NCBI GenBank assembly: GCA_023374025.1
Contig: SIJG01000055.1
Span: 620,001-684,000 of the forward strand
Direction of reading: 5' to 3'
DNA from: Heterodera schachtii
Taxonomy: Eukaryota; Nematoda; Chromadorea; Rhabditida; Heteroderidae
DNA: 64,000 bases
In this document: positions 39,585 through 51,129 of the stretch, in pieces
How positions within the stretch are numbered: position 1 is the first letter of the stretch
How the letters are laid out: each line of letters begins with the position of its first letter
Notes under the pieces: generated by a model
What the model was told of the DNA's origin: nothing
What the model saw: the letters and a program-made list of their open reading frames with translations, nothing else
Database searches by the model: none
Position numbers and translations under genes: made by a program

Positions 39585-41280
39585 CTGCTGAACAATCGGA
39601 TAAATGGGCACCAAAGCAGCAAGCAAAAACAAAAGCAGCAATTGAAATCAAATGGGAACGCGCTCCGATCAGTGATCAGTCGGCTAACTCAGACTGATCC
39701 ATCACATTCATCGCACCGAATGACGCCGACCAAATGATCGAACTGGGAAAAGCGTCTCTCCGACAAAAGTTGCTTTTCCCCGCTTCAAATATACGTGCGC
39801 GTGTCACAACATCAAACGAAGGGGAGGAGGAGGAGGAAGAGGAGGAAGTTGTGGTGCACAAAGAGTCGGAGGAGAGGAGACAAATAAATAAGCAAGCACG
39901 GGATGTTCGTTTTTGGAAGGAGAAAGGGGGGAGGGAACGTCACTAAAAATGTTGTGGGGGGGAGGGGGAGAACGGGCTTTGGGGAGAGTTGGGACGGGGT
40001 TCGCCCATCAATCTTTTCACCACTCCGCCTCTGATCGCCGCCGATCGGAAAGTGGCGGACGGAGGTAGAGGGGCAAAAGAAAAGGTGCAAAAATATCGCA
40101 CGGTTGGATGGGGGGGGGATGGGATGATGGGAGAGACCGGGGGGGGGGGAGAGGGGGAGAGGTTATTCAACGGCGGTGGCGGTGGGACGAGACAGTTGGA
40201 CAGACGACGAACGGACGTCGTTTATCATTTAAATGCAAGTTTGGTGTGCCTCTGGCTTTGCATTTGCTGCAACAATTGCCTAGCAATACCAAGCCGATTT
40301 CTTACATTTTCTGCAAAATGTGCCATTCCCCCCGCTCTCCCCCCCCCCCCCGAGGGCATTTCGGTGCTGTTCATTTCAAAGCCACTCCCTCAACGCCAAT
40401 TGGCTGTCCACGCCCATTCTCCGCCCCGCTGGGGAAAGGACCTTTCGGTGGAGAGGGAAAAGAATGAATGGCGTCGAGGGTTTGTTGGTTGAACCAGCAT
40501 AAGCACGGGTAATGAATGGATTTGTGGGCGTGGGAAGGGGCGGCCGATTGCCGGAAGGAGCAAACGATTGGAGGGAAAGCATTTTATGACAAATGGCCAA
40601 GGGAATGTTTCGGTAATTAATTTGGAAGGATTAGGCGGAAGAGAGAGAGAGAAATGAACGACTCACTCATAAATAGAAGTAATTAGTGACTGTGAAGCAA
40701 CAACGAAAGAGAGAGCCGATAAATTATCCAATTTGCGAATGAATGTTTCAAATATTTAGCGGAAAGACGGCGCGGATTCACAAAGGGTCCATCCGCCAAC
40801 ATTTGGGGGGGGGGGGCGGGAGAGAGGGAGAGAGGGCGTTTCGTTTGTTTCTTTGTTTACCCCCCCCCCCCCCCCCCTCACTCGAACATTGTCCCCCCCC
40901 CCCCCTTCCCTCCCACCCTTTCCCCGCCCTCTGTCACTCCCTATTCGACCTCCCACTGCTGTTCCAAATCCCCCTTTATCCGCGCATCTGTCGCCTCCCC
41001 CTCATTTCCTTTCGGCCCACTTAAAAGGGCGGCTTTTCCTTTGACTGTCAATAACAAAATGTTTAAGGCGTCATTAAAGCACTGAATATTTGAATGTTCA
41101 AAATGGTGAGAAAATAATAAAGTATAAAAAGCAAAGTGAGCAAAAATGAGGCGGGGGACTTTTAAGGAAAAGCCAAAGATGGCGGCAACTTCAAAGAGCC
41201 GAGTTTGGCCATCAATCAAAACTGAAAGGAGGAAAAGTGTTGGCCGAATTGCTAACGCAAGGACGAAGAATTTGGACATC

Positions 41281-41764
41281 AGAGAGAAAGAGAGAGAGAG
41301 CGAGAGAGAGAGAGGAGAGAGAGAGGAGAGAGAGAGGAGAGAGAGAGAGAGGAGAGAGAGAGGAGAGGAGAGAGAGAGAGAGAGAGAGAGGAGAGGGAGA
41401 GGGGAGAGGGAGGGAGCGGAGGAGAAGGAGCAGCGAGAGACAGAGGGAAGAGTGAGAGAGAGAGGGAGAGGAGAGGAGAGAGAGAGCGAGTGAGAGGGAG
41501 CGAGAGACGAGAGATGAGAGCGAGAGCGACGAGAGAGAGAGGAGAGTGAGAGAGAGAGGGAGACGGGAGAGGAGAGGAGAGAGAGAAGGAGAGGGAGAGG
41601 GAGAGGGAGAGGAGAGGAGAGAGAGAAAGAGCGAGTGAGGGATGAGAGATGAGGGAGAGGAGAGGAGGAGAGAGAGAGAGAGGAGAGGAGAGAGAGAGAG
41701 GGAGAGGAGGGAGAGGAGAGGAGAGAGAGAGAGAAAGAGAGAGAGTGAGGAGAGAGAGGGAGAG

Positions 41765-41795
<31 letters not shown>

Positions 41796-41867
41796 AGAAG
41801 GAGGAGAGAGAGAGAGAGAGAGAGAAGAGGGAAGAGAGAAGGGCGAGAAAGAGAAAAGATATAGAGG

Positions 41868-41898
<31 letters not shown>

Positions 41899-41970
41899 TG
41901 AGAGAGAGAGGGAGGAGAGAGAGAGAGAGGGAGAGGGAGAGGAGAGAGAGAGAAAGAGAGAGGGGGGGGG
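41281..41970. repeat. (GA)n array, about 690 bp
   Basis: The longest dinucleotide tract in the window, GA with recurring 'gagggagagg', 'gcgagagac' and 'gaagggaaga' interruptions, ending in nine G. It generates long spurious Arg/Glu and Ser/Leu open frames on both strands. Confidence 0.95.
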
Positions 41971-43487
41971 GAATGAAGGAAATAAAATAAATCGAATTTG
42001 TATTTATGAAGCGAAGAAATGGAAAAGGGAGACCAAAGAGCAATGAGTAAGCATTCTGACTTTTCGAAATGAATTCGTACTAAAAGACGCCCTTACAATT
42101 TGACACTCTTTTGAAATTTTGCAAATTCGCAAAATTGGCAATTGCAAATGCCGGCAAAGTGTGCGAGGCGAGTGTAACTTCGCCTTTGCTCCGCAAAGAT
42201 TCTTCCGATCACCCCCCCCCCCCCCCAATTCAATGCTTCTTTTCCGATCAATCATCGCGTTTCTTTTAGATGCTTCTTCAAAAGAGCCGCTTCTGTGTAA
42301 GAGTTTGGTTAGTGACGCCAAATCTCTCAAAATATTTTCCCTCCGGCACATTTCCATCACTCAAATCAGTCGTAAGGGCATTCCCGGAGGTTTGGCAGTT
42401 GATTAAAGTAAGAAAATGAGCAAATAAAGTTAAAAGTCTTACAAAAATTTACATTATCACGACAAAAATGATTCAAAAATTGGTCGAATTCAAATTTTTT
42501 TTTATCATTGATGAATTCAAAAATGATTAACAAGCAAATTGTTGAAAAATTTTACTCAATTTTATTAACAAAGCGGCGCCAATTGGCACCGTTGGACCCC
42601 AAATTTGACTTAGCAGAATGGCAAAAAGTGTAATTTTTTTCGAGAAATAAATAGCCTATTTTCCTGATTTTTCTCTCCGGCGCTGAAAATTTAAAAAAAT
42701 AGCAGAAAAATCTTCAGATTTTCATCCTCGAATTTTTTTTCTGATTTGGGCTTTTGTACGCTAATGGAAATTGATGTTCATTTAAATTGTTCGATTTTAC
42801 TGTATTTACTGTAAATTTATAAAATTACAAAAGAAAATGACAGGAAAAACTATGATCTCCTCATGGTTTTATTATGTCCGATAAAACTAATGTAATTTTA
42901 AATGATCAAAAACATAATTATTCTTCAAATCGCGCGTGAAAGAAAAAATCAAAGGCGTGAAAAATTTAAAATCCAGCAGAATGCCAAAAGGTGCTGCCGA
43001 GAAACAATTTTTGAAATTTTGGTGTAATTTTTTTAACAGCTTTTGTCCGTGGCGAGACTTTTGGGGATTTTACAATTAAAGAAATAAATTAATTAATGAA
43101 AATGTATAGTTTTTATCAAAAGTAAATATACAAAAAATAAAAACGGTTCATTTTCAGTTAACGAAATTGATGCAATTCCGACGCCCAAAAATTTCGGAAC
43201 CAATCCCTGGTGTACGGTATACAAAATCTTTTGCACAATATGGTAGCTCACAAATCAGCAGCTTTGTTACCAAGAAATGCCCCGAAGCTTAAGAGATTAC
43301 AAATTTTATTTTATATTAAAGTTAAATAAACAAGGCAAATTTTGTGTTTTAATGAAAAGAATCATATTAAGTAAAATAAATAAAATTTAAATTCTTTTTT
43401 GTATTCGGGTCGGAATTTGACATCATTTAAATGCTAAAGTTTAAAAAATTGTAATACATTAATGACACAAGAAATAGCCTGAAATGC

Positions 43488-44182
43488 GGTGCTATGACGA
43501 AGCAAAAAAAGTATAGCAAAAAAAGTATGAATGTGCGGGTTTTGGAGGAGGGGCCGTTTCAGTCCGAATAAGTTATTTGAATAATTAATTTAATTATATT
43601 ATTTTTCTTTTATAGTTAGCGGACCGGGAACCGGACCCAACCTGGAAGAAAGCCCGTAAAAAACGACTAAAGCTTGTTCTTTCCCGGATCGGTCCGGGTT
43701 CCCGATTAGGGACTTTTGGTGCCCCAAATGGGGTCCGGTGGGCCTCCCAAAATGATCGATCAAATTTGATAAATTTTTGACCGGTCCTGAGGCCGGGCAA
43801 ATCACCAAACAATTTTTCCTAGTTAATTCAAACCAGTGGAATCATAATCCCGTCTCAGATTCCCAGAATTCCGCATTTTTAGGAGTCCGAATTCGGAATT
43901 TTTCCGGGCTCACCGATTTTACCTCGGGTGAAACTTCAATAATGAAATAAGAATTTTGCAAATTTTTTTAGAAATTTCCATCGGAAAAAACTCAATTTGT
44001 CTAACAATATTTAAAAAAAAGATCAAATATTTAAATAAAAATAATAATTTGGTTGATGATGGTAAATTTATTAATCAATGTAATTAATAAGTAAGTTTAA
44101 TTATTCGGATAACTTTTCCGGACTGAAACGGCTCTTCCCTCCAAAACCCGAAAATTCACACTTTTTTGCTTCGGCTCACCAC
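43488..44182. mobile_element. Foldback element related to the 7.2-8.1 kb palindrome
   Basis: The left end GTGCTATGACGAAGC and the complement of the right end GTGGTGAGCCGAAGC are inverted partners, as are the subterminal 'gggttttggagg' and 'ccgtttcagtccg' segments. The interior at 43618-43770 resembles one arm of the 7187-8068 palindrome ('ggacttttggtgcccc', 'gatcggtccgggt'). The two elements therefore belong to one family with different architectures. Confidence 0.75.
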
Positions 44183-45991
44183 ATAGAAATGCATTAAATT
44201 AAAGAAAATAGGAATATTTATTTGTTCGAGCATAATTTTTTCTGCTATACGTCTAATTGTAAGAGGAATTTTATTTAATAAAATAAGATTTGAAACTTTA
44301 ATGATTTAAACGAAAGGGTCCGATTTTCCCGCGGCTGAAAAACCATTTAAAATAAACAGAAATATTTTTAAAAAATTATTAACAAATTTTACCTAATTCG
44401 TTATGCACTATCAAATTGCAGAACATAAGGCGAAGAAATTAATTATAAAAAGTTAAAAATAAAGCAAAATTCAGTGAAATTTTTTCCTTCCCATGCATAG
44501 AATGAAAGTGAAAATAATCCAAATCATCTCAAAGGGAAGTCATCCTTAATGAGTCACCGTGAAATTTGCAATTTAATCGCCAAATGGTGACAATTTGAGG
44601 AAAGAAAAAGGCGATTTAAAAAGGGGGGGGGAGGGGATGAGCTTTTCGAATATGGAGGAAGGGACGGTCGGACAATTCTTCACAAGAAACACCGCGAGGG
44701 GCGTGGGCGTGGGGGGGGGGGAGGGGGGGGGGGGCTGGCTACAGTTTCTCGGCCTCCAATTCCCCCCCCCCCCCTCCCTCTGTCCCTCCGTCCCCCCAAA
44801 TCCGTCCCTCAGGGGCAGCGCTTTAACAAAAAGCAATGACGAATTGCCTCCACGATGTGATGGGAGATGAGATGGGCGCGTTGCAAGGTTCTGCTGATCG
44901 TCGTCCTCCTCCCGACTCATCCATTATGTGTTTCGCCGGACAGATCGGAGCATTCTCAAAGGGACTCAAAGGAAAGCCGACAATCGCCACTCTCTGAAAA
45001 AACAAAAAACGAAGCGAACGGGGGGGGGGCAAAAAGTGTGCTGAAATCGCAACAATTTATGAATGTATCATACAAAAAATTAACGAATTTTGGAGCGTTA
45101 AATATTTTGGACAGAGAAAGGAAGGCAAGCAACGGCGAATTGGCGAAATTGGGGCGAGGGAAATTAAGAGAGAGAGAGAGAGAGGAGAGAGATAGAAAAT
45201 GTAAATTTAAAAATGTCAAACGTCTTATTAAAAATAAATTATTTAAATTGCTTTTGTGATTGATTTTATGCATTCTCCACAAATCGCTTCATTGGCATGG
45301 CTTTTGCCAATTTGCTTCGTTGTCCTTTGCCATGTTCTTCCTTCTTCATTTTCCCTCCATTGTCTCAAAAAATGAAATTTCAAAATGGGGGGGGGGGGGG
45401 GGGGTTCGGCCTCAAAGGATGGGCCGGGGATGGCTGAGGGGGGGGGGGGGTGCTGCTTCATCATCCCCAACTTTGCTCCGTCCATTGTCAACCAAATGCC
45501 CCCCCCCCCCCTTTTTCCGCATCATTTTCTGCTATTCTTTCTCAGCTTCGTTTCCCATTTGTAATTGAATTTGCCTTCCTCCAAGCTTTCTTCGCTCATT
45601 TTCCCTTTTCCTTTTTAATTTTTTTCCATTTTTATTTAAATTATTTTCTTAATTTTAAAATTGCCTTTTCCGTTTCACCCGGGGGGGGGGGAGGGTGTCC
45701 TTTGCCTTTGATGGGGTGACTGCTTCCTTCCTCAATTGGTGCTGCTGTCCCTGGGATGCCCTGCATCGGTGCCACCGTGCCACCCCCCCCCCCCCCCCCC
45801 CCTCCTTTTTTCGGCACTTTTCCAATCCCTCGTTACTTCTCCCACGGGACAAAACTTTCTCATTGCCTTTTGTTTTTTCTTTTTTACTTCCTTTCCCATG
45901 GGGTAAATTAATTTTCTTTTTTTCTTTTCATTATTTGCCAACTTTGTCATTTGCATTTCATCATTCATTTGGGCTCATTTTCAAGCAAATT

Positions 45992-46558
45992 ATGTACGAT
46001 TCGGAGGATGACTTCGGTGTGGGGGTGGCACCGAAAAGGGCGTTTTTTTCCTCGGCGAACGGCGGCGCCTCGAGGCATTTGGTGGTCAATGGTTCTTCGG
46101 AGCGAATGGCGGTCAAAGTGAAATGCTCCAACAATCGCCTCTTCAGAATATCGCCTGTGTTCACAATTTTGGACCCGGGCTGTGCTCAGAGGCTACAGGT
46201 GGGCAAATCCGCAAAAAGACCAAAACCCAAAGAATGAATGAATGAACGATTGAGCCCTCCCCCCCCCCCCCCCCCAATTTGTAAGATTGTGCGTGACCCC
46301 GGCAGTCCGGGCACAGACAAAGTGATTTTGCTGTACACGCGGACGACGGGGCGCAACGCGCGCGACGCATTCGAACAGAGCGACAAATCGCAGCATGGCC
46401 GTCTTCTGATCGCATTAATAGCGCGCGAGGGAGAGGAGAAGCCAAATGAAGCAGAGGACAACAGAAACAAAGGTATTCAGAGAAAGAGATGGGGGGGGAA
46501 GCGAAAACGGACAGAACAGCAGAACATACAGAGGACCGACGACGACGCGTCCGATTGA
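45992..46558 (+). CDS. MSP-domain protein
   Basis: Small protein built around a major sperm protein domain, an immunoglobulin-like fold that in nematodes forms sperm cytoskeleton or acts in small sperm-specific proteins. Exons 45992-46198 and 46286-46558 give 159 residues. The domain reads HLVVNGSSERMAVKVKCSNN, then LFRISPVFTILDPG, then a C-terminal half with SPGTDKVILLYTRT. An acidic leader (MYDSEDDFG) precedes it, and a highly basic, Arg/Lys/Gln-rich tail of about 45 residues follows, unusual for MSP itself. The short intron contains 17 C. A 'ttttcaag' eight bases before the ATG could be a trans-splice acceptor. The tail could be altered by a further intron. Confidence 0.85.
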
Positions 46559-46919
46559 TCAGCGACTGACGCAATGCCAAGTGATCGGACAATGCGACAC
46601 GGCAAACAGCAAAGGATGGCCAGCAGAGAGAAAAAAAGAATTAACTCAACGGCGGATGGCAGCAACAAATCATACCAATTAAATGTCTTTCCTTTTCAAG
46701 AAATTCAATTCAAAAAACTAATTAGGTATTTCAAAATGCAATTAAAAAACTGCTAAGCGTGTGTTCTTTATCACTTGTCTCTAGCGCTGTGTGAGAAATG
46801 GTTTTTACCGAGAAATAAGCCTCCGAGACTCGAGACTTTCTTCAAAAAATTTTATTCATACTTAAAAGCCGAATAAATTAATTAAATAAAATAATTATTG
46901 AAGATTTTCTACATATAAC

Positions 46920-47548
46920 TAGGGTTCGAAGTTGTATGCACTAAAAAATGCCAAATATGCGCATAAAATATGCACTAAAAATCCGCCAAATATGCCCTAA
47001 AAACCCGAAAAATGCCCAAATATGCACTAAAATATGCCTTAAAAACTGCCAAAAAATGCCTTTTAACTCTCAAAAAATGCCAAAAATTGTGTATAAATTA
47101 AGAATTGACTTTGAAATCACCACAACAAGGGCTAAGGAGCATTTTTTATACAATTGCAAAAATATTGAATTTCCAAATTTTAAATTTTTTTTATATGTTA
47201 AAATAAAAAAGATTTTCCAAAAATTTCTTACAAAAAGTTAAAAATTTTTCGATTTTTAAGGGTGTATTTTTAAAAAAATTCAAAAAAAGTCGATCCTTAG
47301 GGGTGTATTTTTCGCCTTTTTCACATTTTTCTTGTGAAAATTTCCAAAAAATGGCCAAAATATGCTCTAAAATGCAAAAAATGGCAAAATATGCATTTAT
47401 TCTCGAAAACCCCCAAAATATGCTTTTATATGCACTAAAAACCTTCACCAAACCAAAAAATTTTAACGTAGAAATGCTATTTTTGAGCCCCTTTCTTCAT
47501 AGCATATGCGCAGAAAAAATATGCAAAATCATACAACTTCGAACCCTA
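46920..47548. mobile_element. hAT-like non-autonomous element, complete copy
   Basis: Inverted ends TAGGGTTCGAAGTTGTATG bound 629 bp, flanked by a perfect 8-bp duplication CATATAAC at 46912-46919 and 47549-47556. The interior repeats 'atatgcactaaaa' and 'aaaatgccaaa' in many variants. A truncated relative lies at 11590-12028. No transposase frame is present. Confidence 0.93.
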
Positions 47549-47755
47549 CATATAACATTTCATTTTAATGATCAATCTCAACTTTTTAAAAAAAACTAAT
47601 GGAAGGTCACTTTAATTTCTTTTAATTGGGCTATTAAAAAATAAAAAGGGAGGGTTCGACGCCCACCGGTGGGATTGTCAATAAGGATGGAGCCCGGATA
47701 GAAAAAGTCGCGGGTTGCGCATCGTGGATTAAAATAATTTTTAGTTTGATTTGAT

Positions 47756-47885
47756 TACCGTATTTCCTCGATTAGAACCACTTTTGAAGGGTGTTGAACA
47801 ATAAAATCCCACCCTCGAATACAAACCCATTTTCAGGAGGGTTGAACAATAGAACCCCATGGGGTCTTAATCGAGGAAATACGGT
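47756..47885. mobile_element. Small hairpin MITE, TA-flanked
   Basis: Exact inverted ends TACCGTATTTCCTCGATTA at 47756-47774 and its complement at 47867-47885, TA at both ends. The interior is also self-complementary around 'gggtgttgaacaata'. It is probably a Tc1/mariner-type derivative; similar CCGTATTTCCTC ends are familiar from C. elegans repeats. Confidence 0.8.
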
Positions 47886-48280
47886 ATACGGTATGCCCAT
47901 ATTTGCGGGCCAGGAGTTTTCGCGTGGGTTCATTTTCGCGCGAACAACCACCGTACCTCGATCACGCGCGGACTACTTCCGCCGGAGTCTCGCCCCACCT
48001 ACTGGCCGCCGTAGTGAGTGTGCGCTGGTTTTTAGCGCAATAAGCAAAATTAATTTTTTTTTTTTTTTCTTTCAAATTTTCATTAATTTCATAAAATTTC
48101 TTTGGTTTTTAACCATCAAAAGCCGTCGGTTCGACTTCACCCCCTGTGATTTTTAGACTTAGCTCGTCAAGAGTTTTCAAATGATACCAAATTTGACAGC
48201 GATTCATTTTAAAAAAGTTAGGTGCCAAATCTTATATTTATTAAATTATTCACATTCTTTCCTCCAAAATTCGTTCTTTC

Positions 48281-50215
48281 ATGTCCCTTTTGAGCTTTGA
48301 GGGTCGCGTTGCCCTCGTGGTCAGTTTCCGACTCATTTCGTTTTTTGTTTTCTTAAGGAATGCTTTTAGACCGGCGCAGGCGGAGGAATTGGGCGTACTT
48401 ATGCACTTGAATTTGCACGCAGAGGTGCCAAAGTGATAGGTTAGTTTAGATAATATTACAATGGAAAATGTTATTACAAACCAAGTGAATGACTTGGGAG
48501 GGGACCGCCACGGAAAATCCGCGTCGACTTCGGCAGCAGACAAAGTCGTAGCCGAAATCCTAGCGGCAGGAGGAAAAGCGGTGCCAAACTATGACAGGTT
48601 GGCCATGGGAAATGGCACCCTATGAAGCAGCCAATTGGACAGTGTTGAAAATGGAGACAAAATTGTGAGGACTGCCATCGATAATTTTGGTCGAATTGGT
48701 CGGTCTTTATAATGCACAATATGTAAAAAGTACCTTCTTGGGTTCTCACCTCAGATATCGTGATAAACAATGCTGGCATTTTGCGGGATGTCAGTTTTGG
48801 CAAAATGTCTGAGTTCGATTGGGGTTTGTCATTTTTATGCCTTTGGCAATTTTTTAAATGTTTCTTTTTTTATATTGATAGATTCGGTAATGAAAGTCCA
48901 CGTGGAGGTTCTAATTGTTCTCACTGTCCTAATTTCTCTGTTTTACTTTTCCTAAGGGTGCCTTTTCGGTGACTAAATCGGCGTGGGAACACATGCGAGC
49001 GCAAAAGTACGGACGTTTGGTGTTTACTTCGTCCAATTCGGGCATTTATGGAAGTTTCGGCCAGGCGAATTATGCAGCAGGCGAGACGAAAAACTGAAAA
49101 ACTAACGAGTTGGCAATGACCAAAAAAGAGACCGATGGATTTCAAGGAGTAGTCGAAAATGAAATCTTGAAGAAAAAAAAGATACATCATAAATACAAAA
49201 TTTTAAGTTCAATGACTCGATAAATAGTGCAGAGCATCGAAGGAAAGAATGGGAGAGTGCAAATCCCTGGGACCCTTCGAGAAATTTTTTAATGTATGCA
49301 AAAGATCACATTTAAATGAATTTATGTGACTGATTGAATCTCTTGATATGCATTAAATATCCAGAGGTTTTATTCCCGTTCACAACCCGCTGAAACGCCT
49401 TGGACTAATTTTAATTGTTTAGCGAAAATGGCACTGATTGGTCTGTCCAACACTTTGGCGTTGGAAGGAGCAAAGTACAACATCGCCAGCAATGTTTTGG
49501 TTTGTATTCCCACTTTATTCTATTAATTTTAATTGCTCATCTTCCTCATTTTGAGGTGCCAACTGCTGGTTCGCGAATGACTCAAACAGTGATGCCTGAA
49601 GAATTGCTGACAGGCGATGAAGCCAGAATTTGTTACTCCGCTTACTGTTTTCCTGGCACATGAAAGTTGCAACGCCACCGGAAGAGTTTTTGAAGCCGGG
49701 GCGGGGTGGTATGGCACAGGTCAATGGGCTGGGCACGGGGTATAGGGAAGGCCAAGGAGCGGAAAATGGCCAGAAAACTGTCAATTATTTGAGTATTTTG
49801 GCCAACTAACTTTTACATAAACGAAATTTTCAAAAGTAAGAAAAATCTATATAATACAAAATTTTTGAAGCGCTTTCGAACCGTACCAAGAATGTTTAAT
49901 TTGGTTTGAAAAAAATCGTTCCAAAAATCGTGATGCGGTCGACGTTTTGTTCTTCTCCGCTTCGAATCACAAGTGTGAAATGCGTTTGTTTTTGTTTTAG
50001 TTGAGCAGTTCCGTTCTCGAGGAAAACTTATCGCAGAACCAACCGTGGAGAAATGTCAGTTTGACATTAAAAATGCGCAACTTTGACAACTTTTTTCAGT
50101 GGTCGAAAATTGGGAGGAAATTTGCGATATGAGTGGGGCACAGCACATTGAGAGCATGCGAGAAGTGATGGAGAATTTGATGGACGCCCTCGGGGTGAAC
50201 AAATCCAAAATGTGA
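48281..50215 (+). CDS. dhs-28: Peroxisomal (3R)-hydroxyacyl-CoA dehydrogenase, MFE-2/HSD17B4 SDR domain
   Basis: Short-chain dehydrogenase of peroxisomal beta-oxidation, the step that in C. elegans DHS-28 shortens ascaroside side chains. Exons 48281-48319, 48370-48439, 48486-48597, 48643-48698, 48755-48823, 48882-48907, 48957-49080, 49423-49499, 49556-49719, 50001-50054 and 50100-50215. The cofactor motif [16 protein letters not shown], and the catalytic Ser...Tyr..Lys in [20 protein letters not shown] are all intact. The C-terminal part matches the linker after the SDR domain of HSD17B4 and then stops with SKM, a PTS1-type peroxisomal signal. Total coding length is 907 nt, one over a multiple of three: exon 9 carries one extra base near 49614-49620, between [11 protein letters not shown] and KPEFVTPL. 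Corrected length would be about 301 residues. The intron after 49080 has a GC donor. Confidence 0.9.
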
Positions 50216-51129
50216 TATGGCCATTAATTAGGCCCCATAAAGCCGGTAATTAACCTAACCAAACTTTATAGATTCTTAGCCAAATTAATAAAAGTGCCAT
50301 AAATGATTTTTTTTGAGATGATTCAAGAATTTTGTTGAGACAGATATTGACAACGGCTAAAAAGTTGAAGGATGGGCGTGGGAAGATGGGATATTCGGGG
50401 CACGACCGGACATTTGGACAATGGGCATTTCGACATTCTTTTCTTGGCTTATATCGACTGAATCTTAGCATTCCATTTTCCTAAGAACTTCAAAAAATAT
50501 TTGGTTTTTTACTAAAGTCATTTATAATTTTTAAAAATTCTTTTTCTGTCGTAATGTCCGCTGTCCATTTCTGTCCGAATGCCATTGGAGCATTCGGGGG
50601 GAGTCGAATCGCGAGGGTTTGCCCCCGGGGCTTTGTTCCGCCGTTTGCCCTCTCCCTGCTGATATTCTTTTCTTTCTGCTCCCTCCCTCGGCTTCACTTC
50701 AGTCCGCTGTGCTGCAGTCGGCTGCTCAACTGTTCCACCATCGGATCACTGCTCGCTTGACGGCTTGTCGAGCGCCGAATTTCCTGCCAAAACAAATTGA
50801 AAGCATTTGCATTTTGATCATTGCCATTGTCGGCTTCGCTTTTACTTCGATGCGTTGTTCGAAGTTCGAATCTCTCGAACTCGCACTCATCGATTGCTGC
50901 TGACGATTCGCTTGGCGTTGACTTTCGGTCATTGCTTAAAAGCGATTGTTCGTTACGCTGTCAATACCAAACAATGACAGATCAGAGAATGATCGGCTCA
51001 CTTTCGTCCCTCAACTGTTGCACAAATTTCAATGGACTTGGCACATTTGGCGGGGATGTGTAGGGCGGGTAGGGCCCGAATCTATGATTGGCAATTGTCC
51101 AAAAGAGGGTTGTCCGTCCCATCGATGGC
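50216..51129. other. Convergent gap between dhs-28-like and the next gene
   Basis: The 3' ends of two genes face each other. I see no coding exon or repeat that I can support here. Confidence 0.5.

Larger units (their letters stand above)
39585..45991. other. Long gap upstream of lin-39
   Basis: Some 6.4 kb between lin-39 (minus) and the MSP-domain gene (plus), so the promoter regions of both lie here. It holds many G/C-runs (40805-40816, 40861-40877, 42213-42227, 44708-44734, 45387-45403, 45783-45801), the 41281-41970 GA tract and the 43488-44182 foldback element. No second homeobox or other gene is recognised. Confidence 0.6.
46559..48280. other. Gap between the MSP-domain and dhs-28-like genes
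   Basis: Contains the hAT-like element 46920-47548 and the TA-flanked hairpin 47756-47885. The GC-rich stretch 47900-48030 looks like part of another repeat. No gene is seen. Confidence 0.6.

Noticed and set aside
41279..42046. Open frames of 134-254 codons on both strands over the GA array.
   Set aside because: Dinucleotide repeats are open in several frames by composition. The peptides are only Arg/Glu or Ser/Leu and there are no splice or family signals.
42400..43480. Possible gene in the AT-rich interval left of the 43.5-kb element.
   Set aside because: No open frame of meaningful length and no recognisable peptide on either strand.
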